DNA of 64,000 nucleotides from Bacillus nakamurai (GTDB taxonomy: Bacteria; Bacillota; Bacilli; Bacillales; Bacillaceae). Below, one piece after another: positions 56,024-64,000 of this stretch. A model generated the notes under the pieces. The model did not search any database, was not told where the DNA came from, and was given only the letters and a program-made list of their open reading frames with translations. The number at the start of each line of letters is the position of its first letter. The stretch's first letter is position 1. The stretch covers positions 79,724 through 143,723 of the forward strand of contig NZ_LSAZ01000022.1 of the NCBI RefSeq assembly GCF_001584325.1. The letters run 5' to 3'. Made by a program: the position numbers and the translations under genes.

Positions 56024-56868
56024 CAATAGAGCGGCCACATCACGCGATGCGCCTGCTCGAACCGCTTTTCCGCCTCGCGCCAATCGATGACATTCCACCA
56101 TTGGTCCACGTAAGCTGCCCGGTCATTTTTGTATTGTAAATAATAGGCGTGCTCCCACACATCAAGCGGAAGCAAAGGAATGACGTCCCACTGGCTGAAG
56201 AGCTGATGCTTCTCAGCGGCTAAAATCTCAAGCCGCCCGGAGCGGGGCGCCCATACAAGAATAGCCCAGCCGACTCCTTCCACTTTTTTAGCCGCATGAG
56301 AAAATTGCTCCTTGAAGGCAGCATAGCTTCCGAAAGACAAATCGATCATTTGAAACAAAGCTCCCGTCGGCCGCCTTTTTCCGTTTGGATTCATGGAAAA
56401 CCAAAAGATACTGTGTAAATAATGGCCGGCTCCGTGAAACGCCAATTCCCGTTCCCAATGGGCAATCAAATCGTACTGTTTGGTCTGTCTCGCATTTTTC
56501 AGTTCCAGCTCCGCTTTATTTAAGCCGTTAACATAGCTCTGGTGGTGTTTGTCGTGATGCAGCTTCATAATTTCTCTCGATATATACGGCTCCAGCGCAG
56601 AATAGCTATAAGGCAGATGAGGCAGGACATGCTTTCCGATCGGAACATAGGCTCTGCGTTCCTCCGTATCCTCTGTCTCAGTAATGTCCCGGTACAGGGC
56701 TGATGCCTGTTCGTACCATTCCGCTTCCGTTAATCCGTCATCCTGAAGGGTGTGAAAAATACGGTCAATTTGAGCCGCGAAACGATCGAAGCGCCCTTGC
56801 TGAATGACTTGTTCCTTCAGCGTTTCACACCAATTCAGCATTTCCGTCTGATAAGCGTGCCGTTTCAT
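56023..56868 (-). CDS. sodF: SodF, iron/manganese superoxide dismutase-like protein
   Basis: A 281-residue protein: about 75 N-terminal residues not found in ordinary SOD, then an Fe/Mn-SOD domain. Metal histidines in KLHHDKHHQSYV, the second in HGAGHYLHSIFW, and the C-terminal DVWEHAYYLQYKN motif with Asp and His. The start overlaps the sqhC stop (ATGA), so both are one operon. In B. subtilis it is expressed during sporulation. Confidence 0.93.
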   Translation of the reverse strand: MKRHAYQTEMLNWCETLKEQVIQQGRFDRFAAQIDRIFHTLQDDGLTEAEWYEQASALYRDITETEDTEERRAYVPIGKHVLPHLPYSYSALEPYISREIMKLHHDKHHQSYVNGLNKAELELKNARQTKQYDLIAHWERELAFHGAGHYLHSIFWFSMNPNGKRRPTGALFQMIDLSFGSYAAFKEQFSHAAKKVEGVGWAILVWAPRSGRLEILAAEKHQLFSQWDVIPLLPLDVWEHAYYLQYKNDRAAYVDQWWNVIDWREAEKRFEQAHRVMWPLY

Positions 56869-58751
56869 TTGTCCGCCTCCTTTTCAATCTCTTTCATAAA
56901 GGTGCTGAGCGTCAGTAAGGAAAACACATACGGGTAACTGTGATACCTGATATAAAACTGCTTCGGCAGTCCGATTCCCGCGGGATATGACAAAGGTGTT
57001 CCTTCATAATGATGGTCGTCAATGAGAAAATGAATGCCCTTGATGACAGCCAGATGGTGAGGTCTTTCATATTGGAGCAAGGCTTCCAGCGCCCAGGCCG
57101 TTTGCACAACTGTTCCATGGGAAAGCGGAACATATGATTTCACTTCGGCGCTTTTGCACGATTCCCCCCAGCTCCCATCATCGTTTTGAATCGACTTCAG
57201 CCAGCGGACGGCTTTTTTTACAGCAGGATGGTTTTGGCTGACACCGCAAGCCTTCATGCCGGTTAGTGCCGCCCATGTGCCGTAAATGTAGCAAACGCCC
57301 CATCTGCCGTACCAAGAGCCGTCCTGTTCTTGGTGATCGATCAGCCATTGAACCGCTTTTTCAATTTGGGGATGATCAGAACGAAGGCCGGCTGTTTCCC
57401 CTAGACAGCGAAGCACACGCCCGGTCAAGTCGCTTGTCGAAGGATCGACAGCTGCTTCCTCCGCGGATTCAAGCGGCAGCAGGCGGATAAGCGGATGATT
57501 TACATTTTTCTCAAAAGCGGAGAAGCCGCCGTCCTTGTTTTGCATGGACAATAGCCAGCTCAGCCCGCGTTCCCACGAAGCGGGATAAAGTTTTCTCGGT
57601 ATGGCTTTAAGCACGGCGGCTGTATCATCACAATCAGGATTGTTTGTATTGATTCTTGAAAAGCCCCAGCCTCCCGGTTCCGCATGCGGATTGTGAACGG
57701 CCCAATCCGCTATTTTCGTGTGCTGGCGTTCACGCAGAAATCGGGCGGCGCATGTTACCATCTGATCATTTTCAGAAATGCCGCTTTTGATGAGCGCATA
57801 GTTGAGAAGCGCCGTATCCCATACTGCTGATGTTGAATTTTCTAAGTACGGCGTCCCGTCGCATGTGGTCAATAAAGACTTCGTGCCTGCCAGCGCTTTT
57901 CGGATAACAGGGGAGTGGCGTGATACACCGAGAGCAAGCAGGCCGTATACCATGAAAATGGTTGCGCTTGCGTAGCTGTACAATGTGCCGTCTTCCTCAA
58001 TCCGGTCAAGCATATACGTTTTCGCCGTCCGCAGGCCGAGCTGATGTAAAGCGGCCGGAAGGTGTAACAGACGCTTCCAGTGCGCCAAAAGAGACGATAT
58101 ATCTCTGTCCTGTTCTTGATCGGACCGCAGCCATGAAAACGGATTTTTGGTCATATGCCGGTCCAAATGCCCGAGCGAAGGGACGTTGGGGTTTTTCAAC
58201 GTGAATCTTTTATTAAGCGTTACAGCCATCGGGACAAAATGGATACGCGCGTATGTACTGAACTGGTAAAAATGAAGCGGAAAGGAAGGGGGAATCACTA
58301 AGAAAGATAATGGCAGATGCAGTGCGGGCCATGGATAAAGCCCGCTTGCTGCAAGCACCCACTTTGTCATGAAATGAACGTTTCGCAAGCCGCCTTTTGA
58401 TATGATAAAGCGCTCTGCCTGAATCATATTCGCATCAGAACGATGGTATAAGCCCGAAGCCAGCATGCCGACATACCCTTGCACTGTTGCCGTCACATTT
58501 CCTTCCCGTTCATCCGGATAGTTGGTGAATGTCCCGTCCGGCCGCTGTTTAGCGCGAATGCCTCTTGCAAGTTTTGCAATCAGCTCTTTATCTTTGTCAT
58601 CAAGGGAGGTGAGAAGGAGGATCAAAAAGGCGTTTGTCAAAATCGGCCCTTCAAAACAAAACGACCATGAGCCGTCCGCATTTTGTTTTTCTCTTAATAG
58701 GGCGATGGTTTTCTTTTGGCGGCTTCTGACCTTTTCCTGAATTGTGCTCAC
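56865..58751 (-). CDS. sqhC: Sporulenol synthase / squalene-hopene cyclase family (SqhC)
   Basis: A 628-residue prenyl cyclase. Catalytic acid motif DCDDTA near residue 373 and several QW repeats (QNADGSWSF, QEQDGSWYGRWG, QNDDGSWGES, QNKDGGFSAFE). B. subtilis SqhC cyclises tetraprenyl-beta-curcumene to the spore lipid sporulenol. Stop overlaps the sodF start. No standard RBS at 58751 except GAGTGTGAGC; the start is probably right by homology. Confidence 0.94.
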   Translation of the reverse strand: MSTIQEKVRSRQKKTIALLREKQNADGSWSFCFEGPILTNAFLILLLTSLDDKDKELIAKLARGIRAKQRPDGTFTNYPDEREGNVTATVQGYVGMLASGLYHRSDANMIQAERFIISKGGLRNVHFMTKWVLAASGLYPWPALHLPLSFLVIPPSFPLHFYQFSTYARIHFVPMAVTLNKRFTLKNPNVPSLGHLDRHMTKNPFSWLRSDQEQDRDISSLLAHWKRLLHLPAALHQLGLRTAKTYMLDRIEEDGTLYSYASATIFMVYGLLALGVSRHSPVIRKALAGTKSLLTTCDGTPYLENSTSAVWDTALLNYALIKSGISENDQMVTCAARFLRERQHTKIADWAVHNPHAEPGGWGFSRINTNNPDCDDTAAVLKAIPRKLYPASWERGLSWLLSMQNKDGGFSAFEKNVNHPLIRLLPLESAEEAAVDPSTSDLTGRVLRCLGETAGLRSDHPQIEKAVQWLIDHQEQDGSWYGRWGVCYIYGTWAALTGMKACGVSQNHPAVKKAVRWLKSIQNDDGSWGESCKSAEVKSYVPLSHGTVVQTAWALEALLQYERPHHLAVIKGIHFLIDDHHYEGTPLSYPAGIGLPKQFYIRYHSYPYVFSLLTLSTFMKEIEKEADK

Positions 58752-58807
58752 ACTCGCTCAACTCCTTCAGAAGCATATATATTCATATACACATGACCGC
58801 ATGACAA

Positions 58808-58846
58808 AAGAAAGAAACTGCTGGCGGGCAGCAGTTTCTTTTCAAA
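58808..58846 (-). terminator. dhaS terminator
   Basis: On the minus strand GAAACTGCTG / CAGCAGTTTC followed by a T-rich run, just after the dhaS stop. Confidence 0.88.
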
Positions 58847-58852
58847 AAGAGA

Positions 58853-60340
58853 TTAATCTTCCAGATTGATCCATATGCTTTTCACTTCTGTATAATTATT
58901 CAATGCGTATGATCCCATTTCACGTCCGAGACCGGATTGCTTATAGCCGCCGAATGGGGAAGCCGCATCAAATACATTATAGCAGTTGACCCAAACGGTT
59001 CCGGCTTGAAGACGGTCAGCGATGTAGTGGGCATGCTTGACATTTTCAGTCCAAAGCCCCGCTGCAAGGCCATACTCTGAACGGTTGGCCCGCTCAATGA
59101 CTTCATCTACCGATTCATACGGGATGGCGGCCAAAACCGGTCCGAAAATTTCTTCTTTGGCAATTGTCATGCTGTCATCCACGTCCGCGAATACGGTCGG
59201 GGAGACAAAATAGCCTTCTTCAAATGGGCAGCTGCCGCCTGTCACGGCTTTTGCCCCTTCAGCTTTCCCTTTTTCAATATAAGAAAGCACACGCTCGTGC
59301 TGCTCCTCGCTGACGAGCGGGCCGATTTGCGTATCTTTGTGAAGCCCGGCTCCCTGGCGAAGCGACTCGGCATAAGAAACCATTTCGCTGACGACCTCAT
59401 CATACTTATCTTTATGGATAAAGACACGGGAGCCTGCACAGCATACTTGGCCCTGATTAAACATAACGCCGTTTAATGCGCCCGGGATCGCTTTTTTTAA
59501 ATTGGCGTCAGGCAAAATGATATTAGGCGATTTTCCGCCAAGCTCAAGCGTCACGCGTTTAATGGTTTTTGCAGCCTTTTCCATAATTTTTTTGCCGATT
59601 TCTGTAGAGCCGGTAAAAGCTAGCTTATCGACATCGTCATGGTTAGTCAGCGCTTCTCCAGCAGTCTCTCCGAAACCCGGAACAATATTGATGACGCCGT
59701 CAGGGAATCCGGCCTGATCAATTAACTCCGCTAAATACAAAGCTGTCAGCGGTGTCTGCTCGGCTGGTTTTAATACGATCGTGCAGCCTGTGGCAAGGGC
59801 GGCGCCCATTTTCCACATTGCCATAAGCAGCGGGAAATTCCAGGGAATGATTTGTCCGACGACGCCTACAGGTTCATGGCGGGTGTAATTAAAATAGGAG
59901 CCGGCGACAGGGATCGTCTGCCCGGTTATTTTTGTGGACCAGCCGGCATAGTAGCGCATGTGCTCTATCGCCAGCGGGATATCTCCGTTTGTCGTTTCAT
60001 TAATCGGTTTTCCGTTATCAAGTGTTTCAAGCTGCGCGAGTTCAGTTTGGTGCTCTTCCATTAAGTCAGCCAGCTTATACATCAGCCTGCTTCTGGAAGC
60101 GGCCGGCATTGTCCGCCATTCCCCGCGATCAAAGGCTTTGCGTGCCGCTTTGACTGCACTGTCAACATCCTCTGCCTGTGCTTCATACAAAGTCATCAGC
60201 GTCTCGCCGGTTGCCGGATTCGGTGTGACAAAGGTTGATCCTGAAGCACTCGGGACAAACTTTCCGTCAATATAAAGCTTCTTCGTGCCTTGCAAAAATG
60301 TTTCCAGCCTTTTTGTGATCTGCATCGTTAAAGAACTCAT
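58853..60340 (-). CDS. dhaS: Aldehyde dehydrogenase DhaS
   Basis: A 495-residue NAD(P)-dependent aldehyde dehydrogenase oxidising aldehydes to acids. Marks: the IIPWNFPLLMAMWKMG cofactor loop, TGSTEIGKKI, the general-base glutamate in VTLELGGKSPN and the nucleophilic cysteine in FNQGQVCCAGSR. ATG 60340 (MSSLTMQITKRLE) with GGGAGG upstream; the frame to 60412 has no RBS. Confidence 0.95.
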   Translation of the reverse strand: MSSLTMQITKRLETFLQGTKKLYIDGKFVPSASGSTFVTPNPATGETLMTLYEAQAEDVDSAVKAARKAFDRGEWRTMPAASRSRLMYKLADLMEEHQTELAQLETLDNGKPINETTNGDIPLAIEHMRYYAGWSTKITGQTIPVAGSYFNYTRHEPVGVVGQIIPWNFPLLMAMWKMGAALATGCTIVLKPAEQTPLTALYLAELIDQAGFPDGVINIVPGFGETAGEALTNHDDVDKLAFTGSTEIGKKIMEKAAKTIKRVTLELGGKSPNIILPDANLKKAIPGALNGVMFNQGQVCCAGSRVFIHKDKYDEVVSEMVSYAESLRQGAGLHKDTQIGPLVSEEQHERVLSYIEKGKAEGAKAVTGGSCPFEEGYFVSPTVFADVDDSMTIAKEEIFGPVLAAIPYESVDEVIERANRSEYGLAAGLWTENVKHAHYIADRLQAGTVWVNCYNVFDAASPFGGYKQSGLGREMGSYALNNYTEVKSIWINLED

Positions 60341-60522
60341 TCGTAACAAACCTCCCGAAATTTTTTTATGGTCTGTTTTGAGCATCTTGATGTCCGCGCG
60401 AAGTAAGCGCATACAGTCATTCTATACTACAGCGCCTTATAAAATCAATTGATAACCGTTATTGCAATTCACAAGAAAAAACGGCTACAATAAGCTTATC
60501 GATCAGAAAAGGAGTTTTATAC

Positions 60523-60726
60523 ATGATTCATAACAATTGGCGGACAAAAGAAACCGTAAAGAAAGTCAAATGCGTACATACCGATGCGAAAAAATACATT
60601 GTCAACCGTGTATTGACCCCGGGAAAAGAGTATGAAGTCAAAAATGAAACAGAAGAATTCATTTTTGTCGTTGATAATACAAATAAGGTCGGGGGATTTT
60701 ATAAAGAATACTTTGAAGAAATCTAA
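60523..60726 (+). CDS. Small protein, DUF6501-like
   Basis: A 67-residue protein (NNWRTKETVKKVKCVHTDA, then EYEVKNETEEFIFVVDNTNKVGGFYKEYFEEI), with a beta-rich fold of the DUF6501 kind. ATG 60523 with AAAAGGAG upstream. Function unknown. Confidence 0.8.
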   Translation: MIHNNWRTKETVKKVKCVHTDAKKYIVNRVLTPGKEYEVKNETEEFIFVVDNTNKVGGFYKEYFEEI

Positions 60727-60791
60727 ACCGAATGAATTCATTTTGCCCGAGCCATACTAAAGAAAGACTACACATAAAGGGTGGCTGCAAA

Positions 60792-60941
60792 ATGAAAAAA
60801 TCAGAGTACGGCAGTAAAAACGAAACGACAGATCAGACAGAACAAGTGCGTCCGGCTGAAGGCACGGACGTCACGCTTGAGCAAATCTCAGATACCTATA
60901 AAGAAGGAACAATTGAAGATAAGGATCGGGATGAAACATGA
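60792..60941 (+). CDS. Small acidic hydrophilic protein
   Basis: A 49-residue highly charged, probably disordered peptide (MKKSEYGSKNETTDQTEQ ... EGTIEDKDRDET). ATG 60792 with AAGGGTGG upstream and a terminator directly after. The longer frame to 60732 has no RBS. Role unknown; composition fits a small spore or stress protein. Confidence 0.7.
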   Translation: MKKSEYGSKNETTDQTEQVRPAEGTDVTLEQISDTYKEGTIEDKDRDET

Positions 60942-60943
60942 GG

Positions 60944-60978
60944 AAGCCGCGGCATTTCAGAAGCCGCGGTTTTTTTAA
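60944..60978 (+). terminator. Terminator after the 49-residue gene
   Basis: CCGCGGC / GCCGCGG stem with seven T residues. Confidence 0.88.
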
Positions 60979-61254
60979 TGGGTTTTACCCAAGAATAAGG
61001 AAAAAACGCAAAAAACTGACTTTTCGAAAAAAATATCCTTTATTTTGAAACTTTCTCTCCTGTTTACACGTACTACATTATAACAGCATCTCCTGAGCGG
61101 AAAAGGTTCCATTTATTGGCGCGTTCTAAAAATGTAATCTGTTCGTAATGGTTTAAATGCCGTCTATGTCGTATTCTTATATAGGGAAAAAGAACTTATT
61201 TTTTATTGGAAATGTGATATTACAATAGATAGAAGCAGAAAGTGGGGTTCTTCA
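60979..61254. promoter_or_regulatory. yozO upstream region
   Basis: About 275 AT-rich bases without a gene. The right part must hold the yozO promoter; no clear sigma motif could be fixed. Confidence 0.35.
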
Positions 61255-61599
61255 TTGGGAATTTTTTCTGTTAGCAGATCAACTGACACAAAGAAGCTTG
61301 AGGCTTTGCTCGTTGAGGGGGAAAGAATAGAATCAATCTATAAGCTCCGGGTTGACCAGATTTGCTTTACAAATAAGCGGATCATTTTCTTTGATAATAA
61401 AATGTTTTCTAAAAAGAAGGTCCGCGTATTTCTTCCATATAAAACGATCGAAAGCTTTGCCATTCAAGAGGCTGGCATGTTTGATCCGGACACCGGACTT
61501 TTATTGATGACAAGAAGCAAGACCTTTGAATTAGAATTTGCAAAGGATACGGATTTAAGCGAAGTTCAAGCCGTGCTGACCAAGCATTTATGCAATTAA
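61255..61599 (+). CDS. yozO: YozO, bacterial PH-domain protein
   Basis: A 114-residue bacterial pleckstrin-homology (PH_8/bPH) protein: EGERIESIYKLRVDQICFTNKRIIFFDNK, PYKTIESFAIQEAG, TFELEFAKDTDLSEVQAVLTKHL. TTG start with AAAGTGGGG upstream. Cytoplasmic, role unknown. Confidence 0.88.
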   Translation: MGIFSVSRSTDTKKLEALLVEGERIESIYKLRVDQICFTNKRIIFFDNKMFSKKKVRVFLPYKTIESFAIQEAGMFDPDTGLLLMTRSKTFELEFAKDTDLSEVQAVLTKHLCN

Positions 61600-61607
61600 T
61601 TTTCACA

Positions 61608-61647
61608 TAAAAGCCATCCGAAATTCACTTTCGGATGGCTTTTTTAT
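61608..61647. terminator. Bidirectional terminator
   Basis: AAAAGCCATCCGAAA / TTTCGGATGGCTTTT palindrome between yozO and the GerP-like genes. Confidence 0.9.
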
Positions 61648-61880
61648 TACACGATACTTGTTTTGGCAGAAGTTGAATCAATAAGGTCTGGATCAACAAT
61701 TGAACTGATCGGGATATAAATAGGAGCCAAATCTCCGTTCTCCTCGCCGAACCCGTAATTAATCTTATTCGATAAAAAATAGTCAATTTGCTGATATGGT
61801 CCGATCGTGATAGAAGAACCGCGGTCCATAGCATTTACTTTAAATCCGCCTACATTCACTAAAGCCGGCGAAAACATCAT
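61647..61880 (-). CDS. GerPA/GerPF-family spore germination-like protein
   Basis: A 77-residue protein with the GerPA/GerPF pattern: N-terminal beta segment (ALVNVGGFKVNAMDRGSSITIGP), central NKINYGFGEENGD, and C-terminal PISSIVDPDLIDS. GerP proteins are thought to make the spore coat permeable to germinants. Its ATG overlaps the stop of the next upstream gene (ATGA). Confidence 0.82.
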   Translation of the reverse strand: MMFSPALVNVGGFKVNAMDRGSSITIGPYQQIDYFLSNKINYGFGEENGDLAPIYIPISSIVDPDLIDSTSAKTSIV

Positions 61881-62149
61881 AATGGGCCTCCTTTTCCAGC
61901 AGGTATGTTGGCTGGTATTGATTCAAATGAAGAAGGTGAGTCAATTTGATCGCGGTCATCTACTTTGCCGCTTGTTCCAAAAAAGCCGCTTGCATCTCCT
62001 AAATTTTGTCCGTATCCTTGATTCTTTTTATCCGAATTTTGCCATTCTGCCAGCAAATTCTGTCCGACATTTACCGCTGAAGCATTTTCAAAGGAATTAA
62101 TTTTCAACATGAAAATATTAATATTGATATATGGAGTTGGATGAACCAC
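61877..62149 (-). CDS. GerP-cluster-associated small spore protein
   Basis: A 90-residue protein. GTG 62149 is preferred because AAAGGAGG lies 7 bases upstream; TTG 62155 is too close. Content: YININIFMLKINSF, SAVNVGQNLLAEWQNSDKKN, GYGQNLGD and RDQIDSPS, sharing the GYG-Q/N-x-GD and D-x-x-D/IDSPS features with the GerPA/PF relatives on both sides. Probably another GerP-like coat protein. Overlaps the following gene by 4 bases. Confidence 0.7.
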   Translation of the reverse strand: MVHPTPYININIFMLKINSFENASAVNVGQNLLAEWQNSDKKNQGYGQNLGDASGFFGTSGKVDDRDQIDSPSSFESIPANIPAGKGGPL

Positions 62150-62223
62150 AGGCAAACCTCCTTTACTTTAATACAGGTGTATGCCGTCTTTTTTTACCGT
62201 ATGCTAAGACAGGGAGGATAAAA

Positions 62224-62706
62224 ATGGACTTCGATAAGATGAAGCAATGGATGGAAATGGCGCAAAACATGTCCGGCGGCGACTTTTGGAAAACAGTCTT
62301 CGATGAAGAGCAAATGAAATCTTTTCAAAGCGGTCATTCTCATTTCCCTTTTCAGCAGGGAGACCAGCAAATGAGAAGAAATGAGGATGTTTTTCCTATT
62401 ATAGATATTGTTGAAACCCATGATGAGCTGCAATATTTGCTATACCTGCCCGGCTATAGAAAACAAGATGTTCAGCTGTTATCCTATGGGGAATATATTT
62501 TAGTGAAAGGCACCAGGAAGTCCTTTTTTAATGAACAGGATTTTAAACAGAAGGCTGGAAAATACGGCGATTTTGAAAAAAAGCTGGATCTTCCGCATTC
62601 GGTTCAGGGAAACAAGGGTATGCAGGCGGTATTTAAAGACGGAATTTTATATATTTCGATAGATAAACATATGGGAAATGCAAGCCCCATTATTATCGAA
62701 GGCTAG
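62224..62706 (+). CDS. yocM: YocM, small heat-shock protein
   Basis: A 160-residue Hsp20-family protein: N-terminal MDFDKMKQWMEMAQNMSG, alpha-crystallin domain about 55-150 (DVFPIIDIVETHDELQYLLYLPGY, GEYILVKGTR, AVFKDGILYISID). In B. subtilis YocM helps salt-stress survival. ATG 62224 with AGGGAGGA upstream. Its 3' end overlaps the end of the convergent GerP-like gene by 14 bases. Confidence 0.9.
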   Translation: MDFDKMKQWMEMAQNMSGGDFWKTVFDEEQMKSFQSGHSHFPFQQGDQQMRRNEDVFPIIDIVETHDELQYLLYLPGYRKQDVQLLSYGEYILVKGTRKSFFNEQDFKQKAGKYGDFEKKLDLPHSVQGNKGMQAVFKDGILYISIDKHMGNASPIIIEG

Positions 62707-62926
62707 TCTTTTTAGCGGTGCTGTCTAATTGATCATAATCATTGATACTAAGGATAGGGAGCACTGTGACAACACAATCTCCGCTCTGTTCACCATATCC
62801 CTCATTTCTTTTATTCACAGCTGTTCGTCTTAAAATCATGGAAGAGCCTGTATTAAAAGTTGCTCCGCCGCTCATACCGTTAACTTTTATGTGTTCTAAA
62901 CTGATAACCGCTGGAAGAAACATCAT
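62693..62926 (-). CDS. GerPA/GerPF-family spore germination-like protein
   Basis: A 77-residue GerPA/PF-type protein (PAVISLEHIKVNGMSGGATFNTGSSMIL, NKRNEGYGEQSGDCVV, SINDYDQLDSTAKKTS). RBS GAGGGGGTG before ATG 62926 or 62923. Shares the GYG-E-x-SGD centre with the 61.7-kb protein. In B. subtilis this position holds yocN-like genes; I leave the name open. Confidence 0.82.
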   Translation of the reverse strand: MMFLPAVISLEHIKVNGMSGGATFNTGSSMILRRTAVNKRNEGYGEQSGDCVVTVLPILSINDYDQLDSTAKKTSLR

Positions 62927-63020
62927 AATTCACCCCCTCTTTTGTATACCATGTTTATATATTCATGATGAGATGGACATAGAACTTTCCAAGAGTGAAC
63001 AGGGAAAGAAGTGATTTTCT

Positions 63021-63401
63021 TTGAAAAAAATGATAAAAGAGTTCTTCAAAAAAATATGCGAAGAAGAATTAGAACGCCTTGAGAAATTAGAAAAACAGCT
63101 TGATAAGCTTGAGGATAAATGCCATGCTGAGCCGCAAATGATAGAAGGAGAAAAAACGTATGTCCATATCGAGCACGTCAAAGTGGACAAGATTGAATAC
63201 AATATCGATTTCGAGAAGCTTAGCATTAACGAGCTGAGCGGTATCTTGAATATAGGCGCCACTTATCATACACCGGATAAGCAGCTGAAAAAAGCTGACG
63301 CTGAAGAATTTCAGGACAAACATCAGAAAAATCATTTGAAAGAACAAAGAGATGCAGAAAATAAAACGCCAAATGTCACCATTAGGGCAGGAAAGCATTA
63401 A
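63021..63401 (+). CDS. GerPC-like protein
   Basis: A 126-residue protein. The N-terminal half is a charged coiled coil (EEELERLEKLEKQLDKLEDK). The second half carries HVKVDKIEYNIDFEKLSINE and LSGILNIGATY, resembling the GerPC core IEKIEYKFDQL ... LNIG. Shorter than true GerPC (about 200 residues), with a hydrophilic tail. TTG 63021 or ATG 63030. It may correspond to yocL. Confidence 0.68.
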   Translation: MKKMIKEFFKKICEEELERLEKLEKQLDKLEDKCHAEPQMIEGEKTYVHIEHVKVDKIEYNIDFEKLSINELSGILNIGATYHTPDKQLKKADAEEFQDKHQKNHLKEQRDAENKTPNVTIRAGKH

Positions 63402-63409
63402 GGTCTCGT

Positions 63410-63435
63410 GTTTCAGCTTTCTTTTTTGCGGGTAT
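63410..63435 (+). promoter_or_regulatory. SigB promoter of yocK
   Basis: GTTTCA (63410-63415), 14-base spacer, GGGTAT (63430-63435) fits the general stress SigB consensus GTTTAA-N12-15-GGGTAT. It ends about 48 bases before the yocK start. yocK is known as a SigB regulon member in B. subtilis. Confidence 0.82.
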
Positions 63436-63482
63436 GAAAAGACTATGACAGCCGAAAAGACACGAAAAAGGAGATGATGAAT

Positions 63483-63974
63483 ATGTCATTGTCAAAAGAA
63501 CAGCGAGACTGCCTTTATCATAAATTAATCGATTTAAAAGAAGGGCTCCAAGGAGAGTCAAAGGAAGATCAATCAATGAGTGAAGCAACAGGAGAACTCT
63601 CAAACGGTGTAGATAATCACTTAGCTGACCATGGCAGCATCTATCTGGACAGGGTCACAAACCAAACGTTAGATGGAGTGGATCAGAATCTTTTAGATGA
63701 GGTAAATTCCGCTCTTGAACGAATGGAAAAGGGAACGTACGGCATATGCGAAAAAACAGGAAAGGAAATCCCTTATGAAAGGCTGGAGGCTGTCCCGTAC
63801 GCCAGAAGGACAATTGAAGCGCAGGAAGAGGCGGAGGGTGACCTGAAGACTGATGCCCCGTCTTATGAAAGAGAGTTTCATCAGCAGGTGAAAGATCTTT
63901 CAAATAAAGAAACCATTGACCAAAAAAGCTCCCAAACATACGAAATCTTGGATCGGGAGCAGGATTCACAATAA
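63483..63974 (+). CDS. yocK: YocK, DksA/TraR-like (YteA family) general stress protein
   Basis: A 163-residue protein of the DksA/TraR-related YteA family. N-terminal coiled helix (SKEQRDCLYHKLIDLKEGLQG) and the motif YGICEKTGKEIPYERLEAVPYARR, which is the DksA zinc-finger region with only one cysteine left, so metal binding is unlikely. ATG 63483 gives the best spacing from AAAAAGGAG; ATG 63474 and 63477 are too close. May modulate RNA polymerase through its secondary channel, by family analogy only. Confidence 0.88.
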   Translation: MSLSKEQRDCLYHKLIDLKEGLQGESKEDQSMSEATGELSNGVDNHLADHGSIYLDRVTNQTLDGVDQNLLDEVNSALERMEKGTYGICEKTGKEIPYERLEAVPYARRTIEAQEEAEGDLKTDAPSYEREFHQQVKDLSNKETIDQKSSQTYEILDREQDSQ

Positions 63975-64000
63975 TCCCGAAAACAGGCACATTCATCATG

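Overview
The window is chromosomal DNA of a Bacillus subtilis-group species. Protein content and gene order match the odhAB-yoj-yod-cge block of B. subtilis. The extra genes (a phytase gene, a chitin-active LPMO, a GH30 hydrolase) point to B. velezensis or B. amyloliquefaciens. This species call is an inference from remembered family sequences; no search was run. I see no rRNA, tRNA, CRISPR array or intact insertion sequence.

1-5.9 kb: the end of an SPbeta-type integrated element. It holds the 5' two thirds of the large serine recombinase gene sprA (minus strand, running off the left edge), a frameshifted helix-turn-helix gene, a FusB-type EF-G-binding protein, small secreted proteins, an AA10 chitin-active LPMO, a tiny coupled membrane-peptide pair and another secreted protein. 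The element stops inside spsM (yodU): the spsM 5' part is cut at codons reading STDKAV, over a 16-bp sequence resembling the known SPbeta attachment core.

6-12.1 kb: phosphate and spore-surface genes. A phytase gene (phy) has an 11-bp-periodic PhoP-box array but is broken by a 1-bp deletion after its signal peptide. The divergent cgeAB and cgeCDE spore-crust operons follow, then a YjcZ-type small spore protein.

12.2-18.8 kb: the yodT-S-R-Q-P-kamA-yokU operon, a lysine/beta-lysine metabolism cluster (aminotransferase, two CoA-transferase subunits, M20 deacylase, N-acetyltransferase, lysine 2,3-aminomutase).

18.8-33.9 kb: the small yoz/yod genes (yozE, yodN, yozD, yodM, yodL), deoD, carboxypeptidase yodJ, yodI, methyltransferase yodH, protease ctpA, an accessory GH30 enzyme, the yodF symporter with a DUF3311 partner, and the quinone/electrophile-response genes mhqED (MhqR box) and yodB/yodC (YodB operator).

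34-43.2 kb: an SDR dehydrogenase, a tautomerase, an Hsp20 protein, a RarD-type permease, yojF-bshB2 (bacillithiol), a decayed rsbR-type gene (yojH), the MATE transporter yojI, the c-di-AMP synthase cdaS and the glycosyltransferase yojK.

43.5-60.4 kb: cwlS, yojM (a SOD-like protein lacking two copper ligands), the MoxR/vWA pair yojNO, odhAB (2-oxoglutarate dehydrogenase), an MBL hydrolase, yocS, yocR, sodF-sqhC (sporulene pathway) and dhaS.

60.5-64 kb: small stress and spore genes: yozO, a mini-cluster of GerP-like proteins interleaved with the small heat-shock gene yocM, and yocK with a clear SigB promoter. The recurring theme is sporulation and spore surface, plus stress and redox defence, with accessory cargo at the phage junction.
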